From assembly GCF_004138285.1 (NCBI RefSeq), contig NZ_SCFN01000007.1, positions 124,001 through 188,000 on the forward strand: a DNA stretch of 64,000 nt. The letters run 5' to 3'. This DNA is from Gottfriedia acidiceleris (GTDB lineage Bacteria > Bacillota > Bacilli > Bacillales > Bacillaceae_G). Under the pieces are notes generated by a model, which worked only from the letters and a program-made list of their open reading frames with translations, had not been told where the DNA came from and ran no database searches. The position numbers were made by a program, and so were the translations under genes. Each line of letters opens with the position of its first letter. Position 1 is the stretch's first letter. Shown one piece after another: positions 33,605 to 43,838 of this stretch.

Positions 33605-34699
33605 ATGGAACGCGTCTTTAATTTCTCCGCTGGTCCATCTGTCTTGCCTGTTCCAGTATTGGAAAAAGTACAAAAAGAACTTGTTTCTTACGGTACTTCT
33701 GGTATGTCAGTTATGGAAATGAGTCATCGTTCGGCTGAGTTTGAAGGAATTATTAAGAAGTGTGAAAGCTTATTACGTGAACTTTTAGAAATTCCATCAA
33801 ATTATAAAGTGTTATTTTTACAAGGTGGAGCATCAACTCAGTTTTCAATGATTCCATTAAACTTATTAAATAAGTATAAAAAAGCTGCTTATATTAATAC
33901 AGGAACTTGGTCAAAGAAAGCAATCTCGGAGGCGAAAAAATATGGAGATGTTGATATTATCGCTTCGTCTGAGGATGAAAATTTTTCATATATTCCTAAT
34001 TTAGAAGACTTAGCCCTTTTTGAACCATACGATTATTTACATATTACAACGAATAACACAATTGAGGGTACAAAATACTCTACTTACCCTAAAACAAATT
34101 CTCCATTAGTTGCAGACTTTTCTTCAAATATTCTTTCTGAACCAATTGATGTCTCAAAATTCGGTTTAATTTATGCTGGAGCTCAAAAAAACATCGGTCC
34201 GGCAGGGTTAACAATTGTCATTATTAGAGATGATCTTATTGGAAGGGTTGATAAAAATTGCCCAACAATGCTCGACTACAAAACACATGTAGAAGCTTCT
34301 TCACTTTATAATACACCTCCTACATTCAGCATTTATGTCGCGATGCTAGTTTTAGAATGGATTAAAGAATTAGGTGGTTTAAATAGTATTTATCAAACTA
34401 ATCTTTTAAAAGCTCAATTATTATATGAATTTATCGATCAATCTGACTTGTTCTCTTCACCAGTTAAGAAAGAGAACAGATCACTTATGAATATTCCATT
34501 TACATCAACTTCTGATGAATTAAATAAGCAATTTCTTTCTCAGGCAAATTCAGCTGGCTTGGTGAATCTCGAGGGTCATCGATCAGTTGGCGGAATGCGA
34601 GCTAGTATTTATAATGCGATGCCTTTAGAAGGCGTTGAGAAATTAGTTCATTTTATGAGTCAATTTGAAAAGAAAATATTAGAGGAGATTGTAAGATGA
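33605..34699 (+). CDS. serC: Phosphoserine aminotransferase
   Basis: 364-residue PLP enzyme converting 3-phosphohydroxypyruvate to phosphoserine in serine synthesis. RVFNFSAGPSVLP start signature, GGASTQFSMIPLNLL, and PLP lysine in YAGAQKNIGPAG at about Lys195. The longest frame begins at GTG 33590, inside the ribosome site GTGAGG; ATG 33605 fits both spacing and the family N-terminus. Overlaps serA by four bases, giving a serC-serA serine-synthesis pair. Confidence 0.95.
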   Translation: MERVFNFSAGPSVLPVPVLEKVQKELVSYGTSGMSVMEMSHRSAEFEGIIKKCESLLRELLEIPSNYKVLFLQGGASTQFSMIPLNLLNKYKKAAYINTGTWSKKAISEAKKYGDVDIIASSEDENFSYIPNLEDLALFEPYDYLHITTNNTIEGTKYSTYPKTNSPLVADFSSNILSEPIDVSKFGLIYAGAQKNIGPAGLTIVIIRDDLIGRVDKNCPTMLDYKTHVEASSLYNTPPTFSIYVAMLVLEWIKELGGLNSIYQTNLLKAQLLYEFIDQSDLFSSPVKKENRSLMNIPFTSTSDELNKQFLSQANSAGLVNLEGHRSVGGMRASIYNAMPLEGVEKLVHFMSQFEKKILEEIVR

Positions 34700-35856
34700 T
34701 AAAAATTCAAACTTTGAATAATATTTCTGAGCACGGAATGAAAGAATTTCCTTTGGAAAACTTTTGCGTTAACAATCAATTTAATGAACCGGATGGAATT
34801 CTCTTAAGAAGCCATAGTATGCATGAAATGAGCATACCAAGCAGTGTTAAAGCAATCGCAAGAGCTGGCGCTGGTGTAAATAATATTCCAATTGATGAAT
34901 GTACTTCAAGAGGAATTGTTGTATTTAATACGCCTGGTGCGAATGCAAATGCAGTTAAAGAACTAGTTCTGACAAGTTTATTCCTTTCTTCACGACGAAT
35001 TATTGAAGGAATTGAGTGGACTCGTTCTTTATTTGGTGAAGAAAATGTTTCCAAAATTGTAGAAGCTGGTAAAAAAGAATTTGCAGGAGCAGAGATCGCA
35101 GGAAAGAAATTAGGTATAATTGGTTTAGGAGCGATTGGTGCACTTGTAGCAAATGACGCTCTTGCGTTAGATATGGAAGTATATGGTTATGATCCTTATA
35201 TTTCAGTCGAAACTGCATGGCGATTATCTAGGAATGTGCAACGAATCGATAATTTGGAACAGATTTTTTCAACATGCGATTATATAACAATCCATGTGCC
35301 TTTAACACCTGAAACAAAAGCATTTGTGAATGAAAAACTTTTATCAGGAATGAAAAAGGGATCAAGATTACTTAATTTTTCACGCTCTGAATTAGTAGAT
35401 GATGTTGCGTTAGAATATGCGCTGAATAACGGGACTGTAGGAGTTTATGTGACAGATTTTCCAAATGAAAAAGTGATTGGAATGAAGAATGTCATTCCAA
35501 TTCCCCATTTAGGAGCATCAACAACTGAATCAGAAGAAAACTGTGCCCGAATGGCTGCAAGACAATTAAAAAATTATTTGGAAACAGGTAATATAAAGAA
35601 CTCCGTTAATTTTCCAAATGTAGAATTACCTTATACAGGGAAAAAACGAATAACGATTGCACATAAAAACATTCCAAATATGGTCGGTCAAATAACAGGA
35701 TTACTAGCAAACTATCAAGTAAATATTGCTGATATGCTTAACCGAAGTAAAGGTGCTTTTGCTTATACAATGATAGATCTTGATGAAACGATTAATGGAC
35801 CGGTTGAACAGTTGTTAAAAGATATTGAGGGTGTTATTTCAGTAAGAATTATCTAA
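34696..35856 (+). CDS. serA: D-3-phosphoglycerate dehydrogenase, short form
   Basis: 386 residues, first step of serine synthesis. NAD-binding GLGAIGALVANDALALDM near 147, dimeric 2-hydroxyacid dehydrogenase signature YITIHVPLTPETK, active-site His in PIPHLGAS, and a C-terminal ACT domain (about 312-386) for possible serine feedback. Lacks the intervening domain of the 525-residue B. subtilis SerA, so it is the shorter class. ATGA overlap with serC. Confidence 0.92.
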   Translation: MIKIQTLNNISEHGMKEFPLENFCVNNQFNEPDGILLRSHSMHEMSIPSSVKAIARAGAGVNNIPIDECTSRGIVVFNTPGANANAVKELVLTSLFLSSRRIIEGIEWTRSLFGEENVSKIVEAGKKEFAGAEIAGKKLGIIGLGAIGALVANDALALDMEVYGYDPYISVETAWRLSRNVQRIDNLEQIFSTCDYITIHVPLTPETKAFVNEKLLSGMKKGSRLLNFSRSELVDDVALEYALNNGTVGVYVTDFPNEKVIGMKNVIPIPHLGASTTESEENCARMAARQLKNYLETGNIKNSVNFPNVELPYTGKKRITIAHKNIPNMVGQITGLLANYQVNIADMLNRSKGAFAYTMIDLDETINGPVEQLLKDIEGVISVRII

Positions 35857-35857
35857 C

Positions 35858-35902
35858 CAAATTAAAGCGGTAGGTCTCATTATAAGAGTCCTACCGCCTT
35901 TT
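35858..35902. terminator. Bidirectional terminator serA / thiolase
   Basis: Stem AAAGCGGTAGG (35864-35874) with CCTACCGCCTTT (35890-35901), extended by CTC/GAG. T-rich on the plus side. Confidence 0.88.
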
Positions 35903-35911
35903 ACTTATTAT

Positions 35912-37102
35912 TTATTCAAAACAATTTTCAATAATTGTCGCAACGCCTTCTCCGCCACCAATACATAGTGTTGCAAGACCGTACTGTGTCTCTCTTCTCT
36001 TCATCTCATGAATCAATGTAACTAGTATTCTAGTTCCACTCGCACCAATTGGATGTCCGAGTGCAATCGAACCTCCATTTACATTGACAATATTTTCATC
36101 AAAACCGCATTCCTTCATGACAGAAAGCGATTGCACAGCAAATGCTTCGTTAGCTTCAATCAAGCCTATTTCACTTAATTCAATCGATGATTTTTCAAGT
36201 GCTTTTTTAGCTGCAAATGCTGCTCCAATTCCCATTATGCTCGGATCAACGCCTGCACTACTATTTGCATTAATTTTCACTAATGGTTTAATACCTAGTT
36301 CTCTTGCTTTACTTTCACTCATTAATACAACTGCTGCTGCTCCATCATTTATACCTGAGGCATTTGCTGCTGTAACTGTTCCATTTTTTTCGAAGGCTGG
36401 TCTTAGTGATGAAATTTTCTCTACTGTAGCTCCAAATTTTGGATACTCATCATCTTTAAAGATGATTGGATCCTTCTTTCGTTGTGGAATTTCAATCGCA
36501 ACAATTTCGTCTTCAAATTTACCGGCCTTAATTGCACTCTCAGCTTTTTGTTGGCTATTTACCGCAAACTCATCTTGTTTTTCTCTAGAAACTTCATATC
36601 GAACTGCTAAGTTTTCGGCGGTGTTTCCCATATGATAATCATTAAACGCACACCATAGTCCGTCTGCAATCATACTATCAACAATCTTTTGATCGCCCAT
36701 TCTAAATCCATCTCTTGCACCTTTAACTAAATAAGGTGCTTGACTCATATTTTCCATACCACCAGCAACTATAATTTCAGCATCTCCTGCTATAATTGCT
36801 TGAGTCGCCAAATGGACTGATTTTAACCCAGAACCACAAACCTTATTTATTGTCATTGCCGAGACAGTATTTGGGAGTCCTGCCTTTAATGCTGATTGTC
36901 TAGCTGGATTTTGACCTAAACCTGCCTGAAGTACATTCCCCATTATGACTTCATCAACCTGACTTTCTTGAATACCCGCTCTATTAATCGCTTCTTTAAT
37001 AACTTTAGCGCCTAATTCTACTGCACTTACATCTTTCAATGTACCACTAAAACTTCCGATCGCAGTTCTAACAGCACTAACAATTACAACATTCTCACCC
37101 AT
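35912..37102 (-). CDS. Acetyl-CoA C-acetyltransferase (thiolase)
   Basis: 396-residue thiolase that here probably cleaves acetoacetyl-CoA to two acetyl-CoA, the last step of 3-hydroxybutyrate use. Acyl-accepting Cys in [10 protein letters not shown] (about 88), [21 protein letters not shown] (catalytic His about 352) and CIGGGEG (Cys about 382). Ribosome site AAGGGGG. Last gene of the ketone-body operon, after the sigma-54 activator. Confidence 0.93.
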   Translation of the reverse strand: MGENVVIVSAVRTAIGSFSGTLKDVSAVELGAKVIKEAINRAGIQESQVDEVIMGNVLQAGLGQNPARQSALKAGLPNTVSAMTINKVCGSGLKSVHLATQAIIAGDAEIIVAGGMENMSQAPYLVKGARDGFRMGDQKIVDSMIADGLWCAFNDYHMGNTAENLAVRYEVSREKQDEFAVNSQQKAESAIKAGKFEDEIVAIEIPQRKKDPIIFKDDEYPKFGATVEKISSLRPAFEKNGTVTAANASGINDGAAAVVLMSESKARELGIKPLVKINANSSAGVDPSIMGIGAAFAAKKALEKSSIELSEIGLIEANEAFAVQSLSVMKECGFDENIVNVNGGSIALGHPIGASGTRILVTLIHEMKRRETQYGLATLCIGGGEGVATIIENCFE

Positions 37103-37154
37103 TTTATTTCCCCCTTTTTATTACATCCTAATTAATCAAACTACATGGAATCTA

Positions 37155-38573
37155 TTAACTTTTTATGTTATAAGCTTTACATTTTTCATAAAAAGTTGAC
37201 TTGCTTATTTCTAATAATTTTGCAGCTTCAATCTTATTACCTTGAGATTCAATTAGAGCTCTCTTAATTGCTTCCTTTTCGGTCTCTTCAATCATTTCTT
37301 TTAACGATTTTAAGGAATTTTGATTGTTTAATTGAGATACACTTTTTTCGAATTCGACTGTATTTTTTTGATTGGTTGGATTTTCATATAAATAAAGAGG
37401 TAATTGCTTTGGTGTAATCACTTTACCATTTAGGACATTTATGCATCTCTCAAGTACGTTTTCAAGTTCTCGAATATTTCCTGGCCAATGATGTGACTTA
37501 AGAATTTGAAAAACTTCATTTGAAATTTGTATTCCGTTTCGATGAAATTTCCTTTCGAGTTTTTTTATTAATGAATTTGCTATGAGAGGTAAATCATTTA
37601 TCCGTGATCTAAGTGGAGGAATGTCTATTTTAATTACATTTAAGCGGTAATACAAATCCTGGCGGAATTCTTTTAATACTACCATCTTTTCAAGATTTCG
37701 ATGCGTAGCGGCAATGACTCTTACATCAATGGAAATAGGAGAACTTCCACCAACTCTTTCAATCTCTCTTTCTTGAAGTACTCGCAGTAATTTACTTTGC
37801 ATATGCAAAGACATATCACCAATCTCGTCTAGGAAAATCGTTCCTCGGTTCGCAATCTCAAATTTTCCTTTTTTCCCGCCTCTTTTTGCACCAGTAAAAG
37901 CACCTTCTTCATAACCAAAAAGCTCTGATTCTAGTAAATGTTCTGGAATCGAAGCACAATTTACTCGTACAAATGGAAAGTTTCTTCTTGGACTAGCATC
38001 GTGAATTGCATGTGCAAACAATTCCTTACCTGTACCTGATTCCCCAAAAAGTAAGATTGCAGATGAACTTGCAGATACTTGCTCTGCTAAATTTTTTGCA
38101 GCGTTAAAGATTGGAGTATCACCAATTATTTGATTGAAGCTATATTTGCTACTTAATTCTTTCTCAAATTTTCTTTTATAATAGTTTAATTCTTCTACTA
38201 AAGGTTCTACTTTTTTAGAATACTCAATCCAATCTTGCGCATTTCGGAACATTACCGTTCCGACAGCACCTACTAATTCATCACCTACATAAAGTGGATA
38301 ACGATTTGCTACCATTTCTGTATTTTTTATTGGATGGATCTCCGCCACCTCTGCCTGACCAGTTTTAGCGACTATATGCATTCTAGAGTTTTCAATAACA
38401 TCTTCTACAGGCATACCAATCACTTCATCAGCAGAACGCCCAACAAACTCACAATACGATTCATTCATATACAAAACTTTTCCTTCTCGGTTAACGACAA
38501 CAATCCACTCAGTTGCAAGATTAATAATCTCCTGAATCCAATCAAAAGGAAGACTCTCTAACATACTATTCAT
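37155..38573 (-). CDS. Sigma-54-dependent activator with PAS domain
   Basis: 472 residues: PAS domain (about 10-115), AAA+ domain with Walker A GESGTGKE near 177-184 and the sigma-54 contact loop GAFTGA near 224-229, and a C-terminal Fis-type HTH (KIEAAKLLEISKSTFYEKCKAY). Start ATG 38573 follows GAGGT; GTG 38585 lies in that ribosome site. Embedded in the operon it should activate, whose first gene has a perfect -24/-12 promoter. The PAS pocket or an acyl-CoA-type ligand may sense substrate (inference). Confidence 0.92.
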   Translation of the reverse strand: MNSMLESLPFDWIQEIINLATEWIVVVNREGKVLYMNESYCEFVGRSADEVIGMPVEDVIENSRMHIVAKTGQAEVAEIHPIKNTEMVANRYPLYVGDELVGAVGTVMFRNAQDWIEYSKKVEPLVEELNYYKRKFEKELSSKYSFNQIIGDTPIFNAAKNLAEQVSASSSAILLFGESGTGKELFAHAIHDASPRRNFPFVRVNCASIPEHLLESELFGYEEGAFTGAKRGGKKGKFEIANRGTIFLDEIGDMSLHMQSKLLRVLQEREIERVGGSSPISIDVRVIAATHRNLEKMVVLKEFRQDLYYRLNVIKIDIPPLRSRINDLPLIANSLIKKLERKFHRNGIQISNEVFQILKSHHWPGNIRELENVLERCINVLNGKVITPKQLPLYLYENPTNQKNTVEFEKSVSQLNNQNSLKSLKEMIEETEKEAIKRALIESQGNKIEAAKLLEISKSTFYEKCKAYNIKS

Positions 38574-38607
38574 ACCATACCTCACTTAAAGTAGTAGGGA
38601 ACTAGAA

Positions 38608-38662
38608 AGGATAAGAGCAGGAATCTCCCCCTGCTCAAACAACCTTTCACTCTTATCCTACT
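38608..38662 (-). terminator. Nested hairpins between dehydrogenase and activator genes
   Basis: On the minus strand AGGATAAGAG can pair with CTCTTATCCT, and GAGCAGG with CCTGCTC. The two helices share bases. A short TTTCT tail follows. Likely a partial terminator reducing transcription of the activator and thiolase genes. Confidence 0.5.
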
Positions 38663-39443
38663 GAACTGTATATCCTGCATCTATTACATTCGCTTGACCT
38701 GTAACCCCGCCAGTATATTCACTAGCAAGAAATACTGTATAATTTGCAATTTCTTTTACTGTAAGTAATCTTTTTTGAGGTACTAACGGATAAATTACTT
38801 CTTCAATTACACTTTCAATTGGTACATTTCTTGATTTTGCTAAGTCAGCCAACTGGTTTTGAACTAAAGGTGTATCAACATAGCCCGGACAGATCGCATT
38901 GACTGTAATACCATCTGTTGCTCCTTCTAATGCAGCAACCTTTGTTAAACCAATAACGCCATGCTTCGCAGAATTATAAGCCGCTTTACCAGCGAATCCT
39001 ATTAATCCATTGATAGAAGCCATATTAATAATGCGGCCATACTTTTGCTTTTTCATAATAGGAAATACATGTTTGATACTAATAAAAGGTGCAGTTAACA
39101 TGACCTTAATAAGTAATTCAAATTTTTCAGTAGGGAAATCTTCAATTGATGAAACGTATTGTAAACCAGCATTGTTTATTAAAATATGTAATTCACCAAA
39201 TTGATCGATTACTTTATGAAACGCGTCAACTACTTGTTCTTCATTTGTTACATCACATGCATAACCAATCGCATTAAACCCTAACTCTTGTAATGAATTA
39301 GCTGAATTTTGAACATTTTCCTCATTTAAGTCGGTTAAGACAACTGTTGCTCCTTGCTCTGCAAAGGTTTTAGCAATTTCAAAACCAATTCCACTACCAG
39401 CACCAGTTATCAGTGCAACCTTCTCAGAAAGCATTTGCTGCAT
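38658..39443 (-). CDS. 3-Hydroxybutyrate dehydrogenase (SDR family)
   Basis: 261-residue short-chain dehydrogenase oxidising 3-hydroxybutyrate to acetoacetate with NAD. TGAGSGIG near residues 14-21, NNAG near 90, Ser in MASINGL and YNSAKHG (catalytic Tyr about 156, Lys about 160), and the terminal NVIDAGYTVQ typical of BdhA. Ribosome site AAGGAGG. Equivalent to YxjF, which follows scoB in B. subtilis. Confidence 0.9.
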   Translation of the reverse strand: MQQMLSEKVALITGAGSGIGFEIAKTFAEQGATVVLTDLNEENVQNSANSLQELGFNAIGYACDVTNEEQVVDAFHKVIDQFGELHILINNAGLQYVSSIEDFPTEKFELLIKVMLTAPFISIKHVFPIMKKQKYGRIINMASINGLIGFAGKAAYNSAKHGVIGLTKVAALEGATDGITVNAICPGYVDTPLVQNQLADLAKSRNVPIESVIEEVIYPLVPQKRLLTVKEIANYTVFLASEYTGGVTGQANVIDAGYTVQ

Positions 39444-39464
39444 TTGTTTGCCTCCTTTAAAAGA

Positions 39465-40121
39465 TTAGTTCACGTTATTTAATAACTTCGGACTAATTGT
39501 AAATGTAGCCTCTGTCTTTTCAGTAATTTCTTGAATCGTTGCTTCTCCAACGCATTCTACTAAAACCATACCTTTTTCTGTAAAATCAAATACCGCTAAT
39601 TCAGTAATCAGTCTATGGACTACGCTTTTTCCAGTTAAAGGTAAAGTACATGCTTTTTTAACTTTACTTTCACCATATTTATTTACATGTTCCATCACAA
39701 CGACGATTTTCTTAGCACCATTTACTAAGTCCATCGCACCGCCCATACCTTTTACCATTTTTCCTGGGATCATCCAGTTAGCAAGATCACCATTTTCAGA
39801 GACTTCCATACCTCCTAAAATAGCTAAATCGATATGGCCTCCTCTAATCATTGCAAAAGATTCAGCACTATCAAAATACGAAGCTCCTTTAGCCGCAGTT
39901 ACTGTTTCTTTACCTGCGTTGATTAAGTCAGCATCTATTGCAGCTTCTGATGGGTATGGTCCAATACCTAGTAAACCATTTTCAGATTGTAGCATTACTT
40001 CAATACCTTCTGGAAGATAGTTTGCTAATAAAGTAGGTAGTCCAATTCCAAGGTTTACATACATACCATCTTGAATTTCTTTAACCGCAGTTTGAATAAT
40101 TAATTGACGAATATCTTTCAT
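39465..40121 (-). CDS. scoB: Succinyl-CoA:3-oxoacid CoA-transferase subunit B
   Basis: 218 residues. Catalytic glutamate in [11 protein letters not shown] near residue 46, NLGIGLP near 22, GGAMDLV near 125. Together with ScoA it moves CoA from succinyl-CoA to acetoacetate. Twelve bases after scoA with ribosome site AGGAGG. Confidence 0.94.
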   Translation of the reverse strand: MKDIRQLIIQTAVKEIQDGMYVNLGIGLPTLLANYLPEGIEVMLQSENGLLGIGPYPSEAAIDADLINAGKETVTAAKGASYFDSAESFAMIRGGHIDLAILGGMEVSENGDLANWMIPGKMVKGMGGAMDLVNGAKKIVVVMEHVNKYGESKVKKACTLPLTGKSVVHRLITELAVFDFTEKGMVLVECVGEATIQEITEKTEATFTISPKLLNNVN

Positions 40122-40133
40122 GTTATTAGCCTC

Positions 40134-40835
40134 CTATACTCCTGTAGTCATTCTACGTTCAATTCGTTTTTCGTATGTTTCACCGTGGAATACGTGTTGT
40201 ACATAAATGCTTGGCGTATGAATCGCATCTGCATCAAGCTCTCCAACTTCGACAAGCTCTTCAACCTCTGCAATTGTAATTTTTCCAGCCATTGCCGCAA
40301 GCGGGTTAAAATTACGAGCAGTTTTTCTAAAAATAAGATTTCCTTGCTTATCAGCTTTCCACGCTTTAACAAATGCGAAGTCTCCTACGATACCTTCTTC
40401 TAATAAATAAGTTCTTCCATTAAATACTTTATGTTCTTTTCCTTCTGCGATTGGTGTACCTACACCTGTTGCTGTGTAGAATCCTGGGATTCCAGCGCCG
40501 CCTGCACGAATACGCTCAGCTAAAGTCCCTTGAGGAACTAACTCTACTTCAAGTTCTCCACTTAAGAACTGCTTTTCAAAAATTTTATTTTCTCCAACAT
40601 ATGAAGAAACCATTTTTTTAATTTGTTTATTTGCTAATAAAAGACCAAGACCCCAATCGTCTACTCCACAGTTATTACTTACGATTGTTAAATCCTTTGT
40701 CCCTTTATCTCGTAATGCTAAAATCATTTTTTCAGGAATACCGCAAAGACCAAAGCCGCCGACAATAATCGTAGCTCCATCATGAATTTGTGAAACAACC
40801 TCTTCAACTGAAGTAATTACCTTATTCTTGCCCAT
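40134..40835 (-). CDS. scoA: Succinyl-CoA:3-oxoacid CoA-transferase subunit A
   Basis: 233 residues. [10 protein letters not shown] CoA-binding loop near 22-31, SNNCG near 53, and [16 protein letters not shown] near 112. Forms the ScoAB transferase with the next gene. Ribosome site AAGGGAG. Confidence 0.94.
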   Translation of the reverse strand: MGKNKVITSVEEVVSQIHDGATIIVGGFGLCGIPEKMILALRDKGTKDLTIVSNNCGVDDWGLGLLLANKQIKKMVSSYVGENKIFEKQFLSGELEVELVPQGTLAERIRAGGAGIPGFYTATGVGTPIAEGKEHKVFNGRTYLLEEGIVGDFAFVKAWKADKQGNLIFRKTARNFNPLAAMAGKITIAEVEELVEVGELDADAIHTPSIYVQHVFHGETYEKRIERRMTTGV

Positions 40836-40877
40836 TATTTTGCTCCCTTCAAAAGTAAGATTAGTAGTTTAACATTC

Positions 40878-42308
40878 TTAAACAAGTCCTGTAAGTTTAA
40901 ATACTGCAATGATTAAGAATACTGCAACTGTTTTAATGATTGTGATTGCAAAAATATCTTTATATGACTGGCGATGTGTTAAACCAGTTACAGCTAATAA
41001 TGTAATGACTGCACCATTATGAGGCAAAGTATCCATACCACCTGATGCCATCGAAATAACACGATGCATTACTTCCGGCGGGATATTATATTTATTAATA
41101 GCCTCGATATATTTATCAGACATTGCACTGAGTGCAATACCCATACCACCTGATGCAGAACCTGTAATACCTGCTAAAGTTGTAGTCGTCACAGCACCAT
41201 TTACTAATGGATCCGTAAATGTATGAGAAATACCTTTACTTACCATTCCAAATCCAGGTAATGCAGAGATTACTCCACCAAAACCATACTCCGCACCAGT
41301 ATTCATAGAAGCAAGTAGTGCTCCACCAATGCTTGCATTAATTCCTGTCTTTAGATTTGTACGTATATTCTTATAGCCATAAATCATCGCTGAAAGAATC
41401 CCAATAACTAGAGCACATTCAACTGACCATATACCAACTACTGCAGTTATATCAACAACCCCAAAAGCTTCCAGTCCAATCGATTTAAAATCAAAGCCAT
41501 TTGGATACCATTTTGGGAATGAAACAACAAAAAATTTATTTGAAAATCCAACTAATAATAGTGGAACAAATGCTAAAATCTGTTTCAAAACTGGTGTAGA
41601 AGTATTTGTCGTTAATGAAGGAACTTCTGTTTGAGTTTCCTGTGCAGCAGCTAGTTCTCCATTAAATCCTAAATAACCTTCACCCGCTTTTTCTGCTTTT
41701 TTACGTCTTGATTCTAAGTACCAAAGACCAACTGCAAGTACAAAAACAGCAGCTAAAATGCCTAGAAATGGTGCCGCATAAATATCCGTTTTGAAAAATG
41801 AAGTTGGAATAACATTTTGAATTTGCGGTGTACCTGGCAATGCATCCATCGTAAATGTAAACGCACCAAGTGCGATTGTTCCAGGAATTAATCGTTTAGG
41901 AATATTACCTTCACGGAATAAGTTTGCAGCAAATGGATAAATTGCAAATACAGCAACAAACAAGCTTACTCCACTATATGTTAAAATTGCTCCCATTAAT
42001 ACAATCGCTAAAATAGCTCTTTTTGCTCCAACTAATTTAATAATTGTTTTTGCAATCGATTCAGCAATTCCAGACATTTCAACGACTTTACCAAAAATTG
42101 CTCCAAGTAAAAATACAGGAAAATATAGCTTAATGAAACCAACCATTTTTTCCATAAAAATATTACTAAAGAATGGAAGAATATAACTTGGCTCAGTTAA
42201 AAGTACTGCAAATAAAGCACAAATTGGTGCAAATAAAATAACAGAAAACCCACGATAAGCAACAAACATTAAAAGTCCTAATGCTAATAAAATAATTAAG
42301 ATCTCCAT
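40878..42308 (-). CDS. GntP-family permease, probable 3-hydroxybutyrate/ketone-body importer
   Basis: 476-residue polytopic protein with about 12-13 hydrophobic segments, GntP/YxjC type (GFGGVISALPGFGMV, GSASGGMGIAL, MASGGMDTLPHNGA). Start ATG 42308 has AAGGAGG seven bases upstream; the ATG at 42341 precedes that site. Heads the ketone-body operon, as yxjC does in B. subtilis, so uptake of 3-hydroxybutyrate or acetoacetate is inferred. Expression from a sigma-54 promoter about 130 bases upstream. Confidence 0.88.
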   Translation of the reverse strand: MEILIILLALGLLMFVAYRGFSVILFAPICALFAVLLTEPSYILPFFSNIFMEKMVGFIKLYFPVFLLGAIFGKVVEMSGIAESIAKTIIKLVGAKRAILAIVLMGAILTYSGVSLFVAVFAIYPFAANLFREGNIPKRLIPGTIALGAFTFTMDALPGTPQIQNVIPTSFFKTDIYAAPFLGILAAVFVLAVGLWYLESRRKKAEKAGEGYLGFNGELAAAQETQTEVPSLTTNTSTPVLKQILAFVPLLLVGFSNKFFVVSFPKWYPNGFDFKSIGLEAFGVVDITAVVGIWSVECALVIGILSAMIYGYKNIRTNLKTGINASIGGALLASMNTGAEYGFGGVISALPGFGMVSKGISHTFTDPLVNGAVTTTTLAGITGSASGGMGIALSAMSDKYIEAINKYNIPPEVMHRVISMASGGMDTLPHNGAVITLLAVTGLTHRQSYKDIFAITIIKTVAVFLIIAVFKLTGLV

Positions 42309-42440
42309 AATAACCTCCTTGTTATCTTTACGTATTGGCACTTTTTGACAACGCTTTCATTCAAACTATGTATTAGTTTAAATTCCACTATTTATTGTAT
42401 TTTGCTCCTTTCAACAGAATGTTCTTCTGCCTTTAATACA

Positions 42441-42457
42441 AGCAAATAGTGTGCCAA
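42441..42457 (-). promoter_or_regulatory. Sigma-54 (-24/-12) promoter of the ketone-body operon
   Basis: Minus strand TTGGCACACTATTTGCT: GG and GC elements spaced correctly, fitting TGGCAC-N5-TTGCW at each specified base. The only such promoter noticed in the window, and it lies in front of the operon carrying a GAFTGA activator. Confidence 0.85.
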
Positions 42458-42586
42458 GTTATTAATGGATTTTGTTCATACAATTGGAAAACTCTTTGGA
42501 CTTTCATCTGTACTATGAATATTTTATTTTATAATTCTAATAATATTAAGTCAATTTATAATTTTCAATATTTTTAAAGTAAGTTT

Positions 42587-42652
42587 TTCCGAAATTTCGG
42601 AATTTCACTTCAATAAAATTCCGAAAACCTGGAAATTCCAGAAATTCGGAAT
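42587..42652. promoter_or_regulatory. Enhancer-like palindrome cluster (UAS) for the sigma-54 activator
   Basis: Three inverted repeats: TTCCGAAATTTCGGAA (42587-42602, perfect); ATTCCGAA (42618-42625) with TTCGGAAT (42645-42652); and between these CTGGAAATTCCAG (42629-42641, perfect). They sit 130-195 bases upstream of the -24/-12 promoter, the usual distance for a sigma-54 activator site. Confidence 0.72.
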
Positions 42653-42680
42653 TTTATTTTTTGAACATTTTATGAACTTT

Positions 42681-43556
42681 TTATAGTGAACAATAATGAT
42701 GAATTAAATTTTTCATCCAATCATTTACTTCAAAAAATTGAAACCCTTCTTTTGTAGCTTTCTCATTACTCAATGATTGATCACTATAAGCATCAAATGG
42801 TGATTGATGTTCGACTGCACCATGCGAGTTAATACTAGCCTTTTTTCCAGTTTCCTTTTCACAAATGTTAATTATTTCTTTAAATGTTATTTCACCATTA
42901 GAACACGCATTAAAAGGACCACTTTTAATCGATTCATTTTCACCTAACCAAAGTAAAAACTCAGCGGTTTCATCAGAATCGATAAAGGTCATCTCTTTGT
43001 TTAAATCAGATATAATGATTTCTTCATTTCTTGAAATTTTATCAACATGGAAGAGTAATCTCTTCGTATAATCATCTGGTCCTAATACAATTGGGAATCT
43101 AGCCGCATACACTGGAAAATTTGCTTCTTGAAATAAAACAGCTTCACAAAGGCGCTTCCCTTCCGCGTATGAATATTCGTTATCTTTATTATACTCAATA
43201 GGATAATTGAAAGGATCAAAGTCACTTTCCTTATGGTTTAATCCCGTATCATAAACCGCTAAAGATGAAGTAAAAATATATTTTTTAACGTGATTAGTTA
43301 ATAGTTTAATAATTTCTTTCGCTTCATTTGGAGTATAGCAAATATTATCATAGACAAGGTCCCAATTATGATTACTTAATTTGGTCAAGGTCTCCGGATT
43401 TCGTCGGTCAATTATTACGCGACTAACTCGATCTCCGAAGTTATCTTCTGTAAGTCCCCTTGTCGCGATTGTAACATCATAACCTTTTTCGATTAATCTA
43501 TGAACAAGTCGTTTTCCGAAAAATCTCGTACCACCTAACACTAAAACCTTTTTCAT
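42681..43556 (-). CDS. NAD-dependent epimerase/dehydratase family protein
   Basis: 291-residue extended SDR. Rossmann GGTRFFGKRLV near 8-18, DNICYTPNEA, and a degraded active site (SSLAVYDTG; the YxxxK-type EYSYAEGKRL near 128-137). Atypical SDR of the kind annotated as nucleoside-sugar epimerase or mRNA-binding-like. Substrate unknown. Ribosome site GGAGGG. Upstream of, and on the same strand as, the ketone-body operon, with the UAS in between; probably separate. Confidence 0.8.
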   Translation of the reverse strand: MKKVLVLGGTRFFGKRLVHRLIEKGYDVTIATRGLTEDNFGDRVSRVIIDRRNPETLTKLSNHNWDLVYDNICYTPNEAKEIIKLLTNHVKKYIFTSSLAVYDTGLNHKESDFDPFNYPIEYNKDNEYSYAEGKRLCEAVLFQEANFPVYAARFPIVLGPDDYTKRLLFHVDKISRNEEIIISDLNKEMTFIDSDETAEFLLWLGENESIKSGPFNACSNGEITFKEIINICEKETGKKASINSHGAVEHQSPFDAYSDQSLSNEKATKEGFQFFEVNDWMKNLIHHYCSL

Positions 43557-43785
43557 CTTTTACCCTCCAAAGAAAAATACACGTATTAATTATTCGCCAT
43601 AAAGCAACAAAATACCTTTTTATATAGGAAACAAAATTATTAAAATTATTCTAATCATATTGAATTTAGTATTCTGGCAAGTAAAAATAAGCTAACTTAA
43701 GGATCACTTTCGACTTTTATATTATTCGCCGATTGTTCTTATTTCTCACAAGAAACTTACCCTAATCCAAAAGACCTTTTAAAAT

Positions 43786-43835
43786 AGAAAAGGGTGTCTC
43801 AAAAAGTACATTGACTTTTAAGACACCCCTTTTTC
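43786..43835. terminator. Strong terminator downstream of the giant subtilase
   Basis: Stem AGGGTGTCTCAAAAAGT (43791-43807) with ACTTTTAAGACACCCCT (43814-43830), T-rich on both strands. Confidence 0.85.
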
Positions 43836-43838
43836 TCG

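Noticed and set aside
36084-36635. 183-codon plus-strand frame in the thiolase gene
   Set aside because: Antisense shadow of a confidently identified thiolase.
43786-43835. GGGTGTCTC...GACACCC inverted repeat considered as an IS terminal repeat
   Set aside because: No transposase or second end nearby; the T-rich flanks fit a terminator for the adjacent gene.
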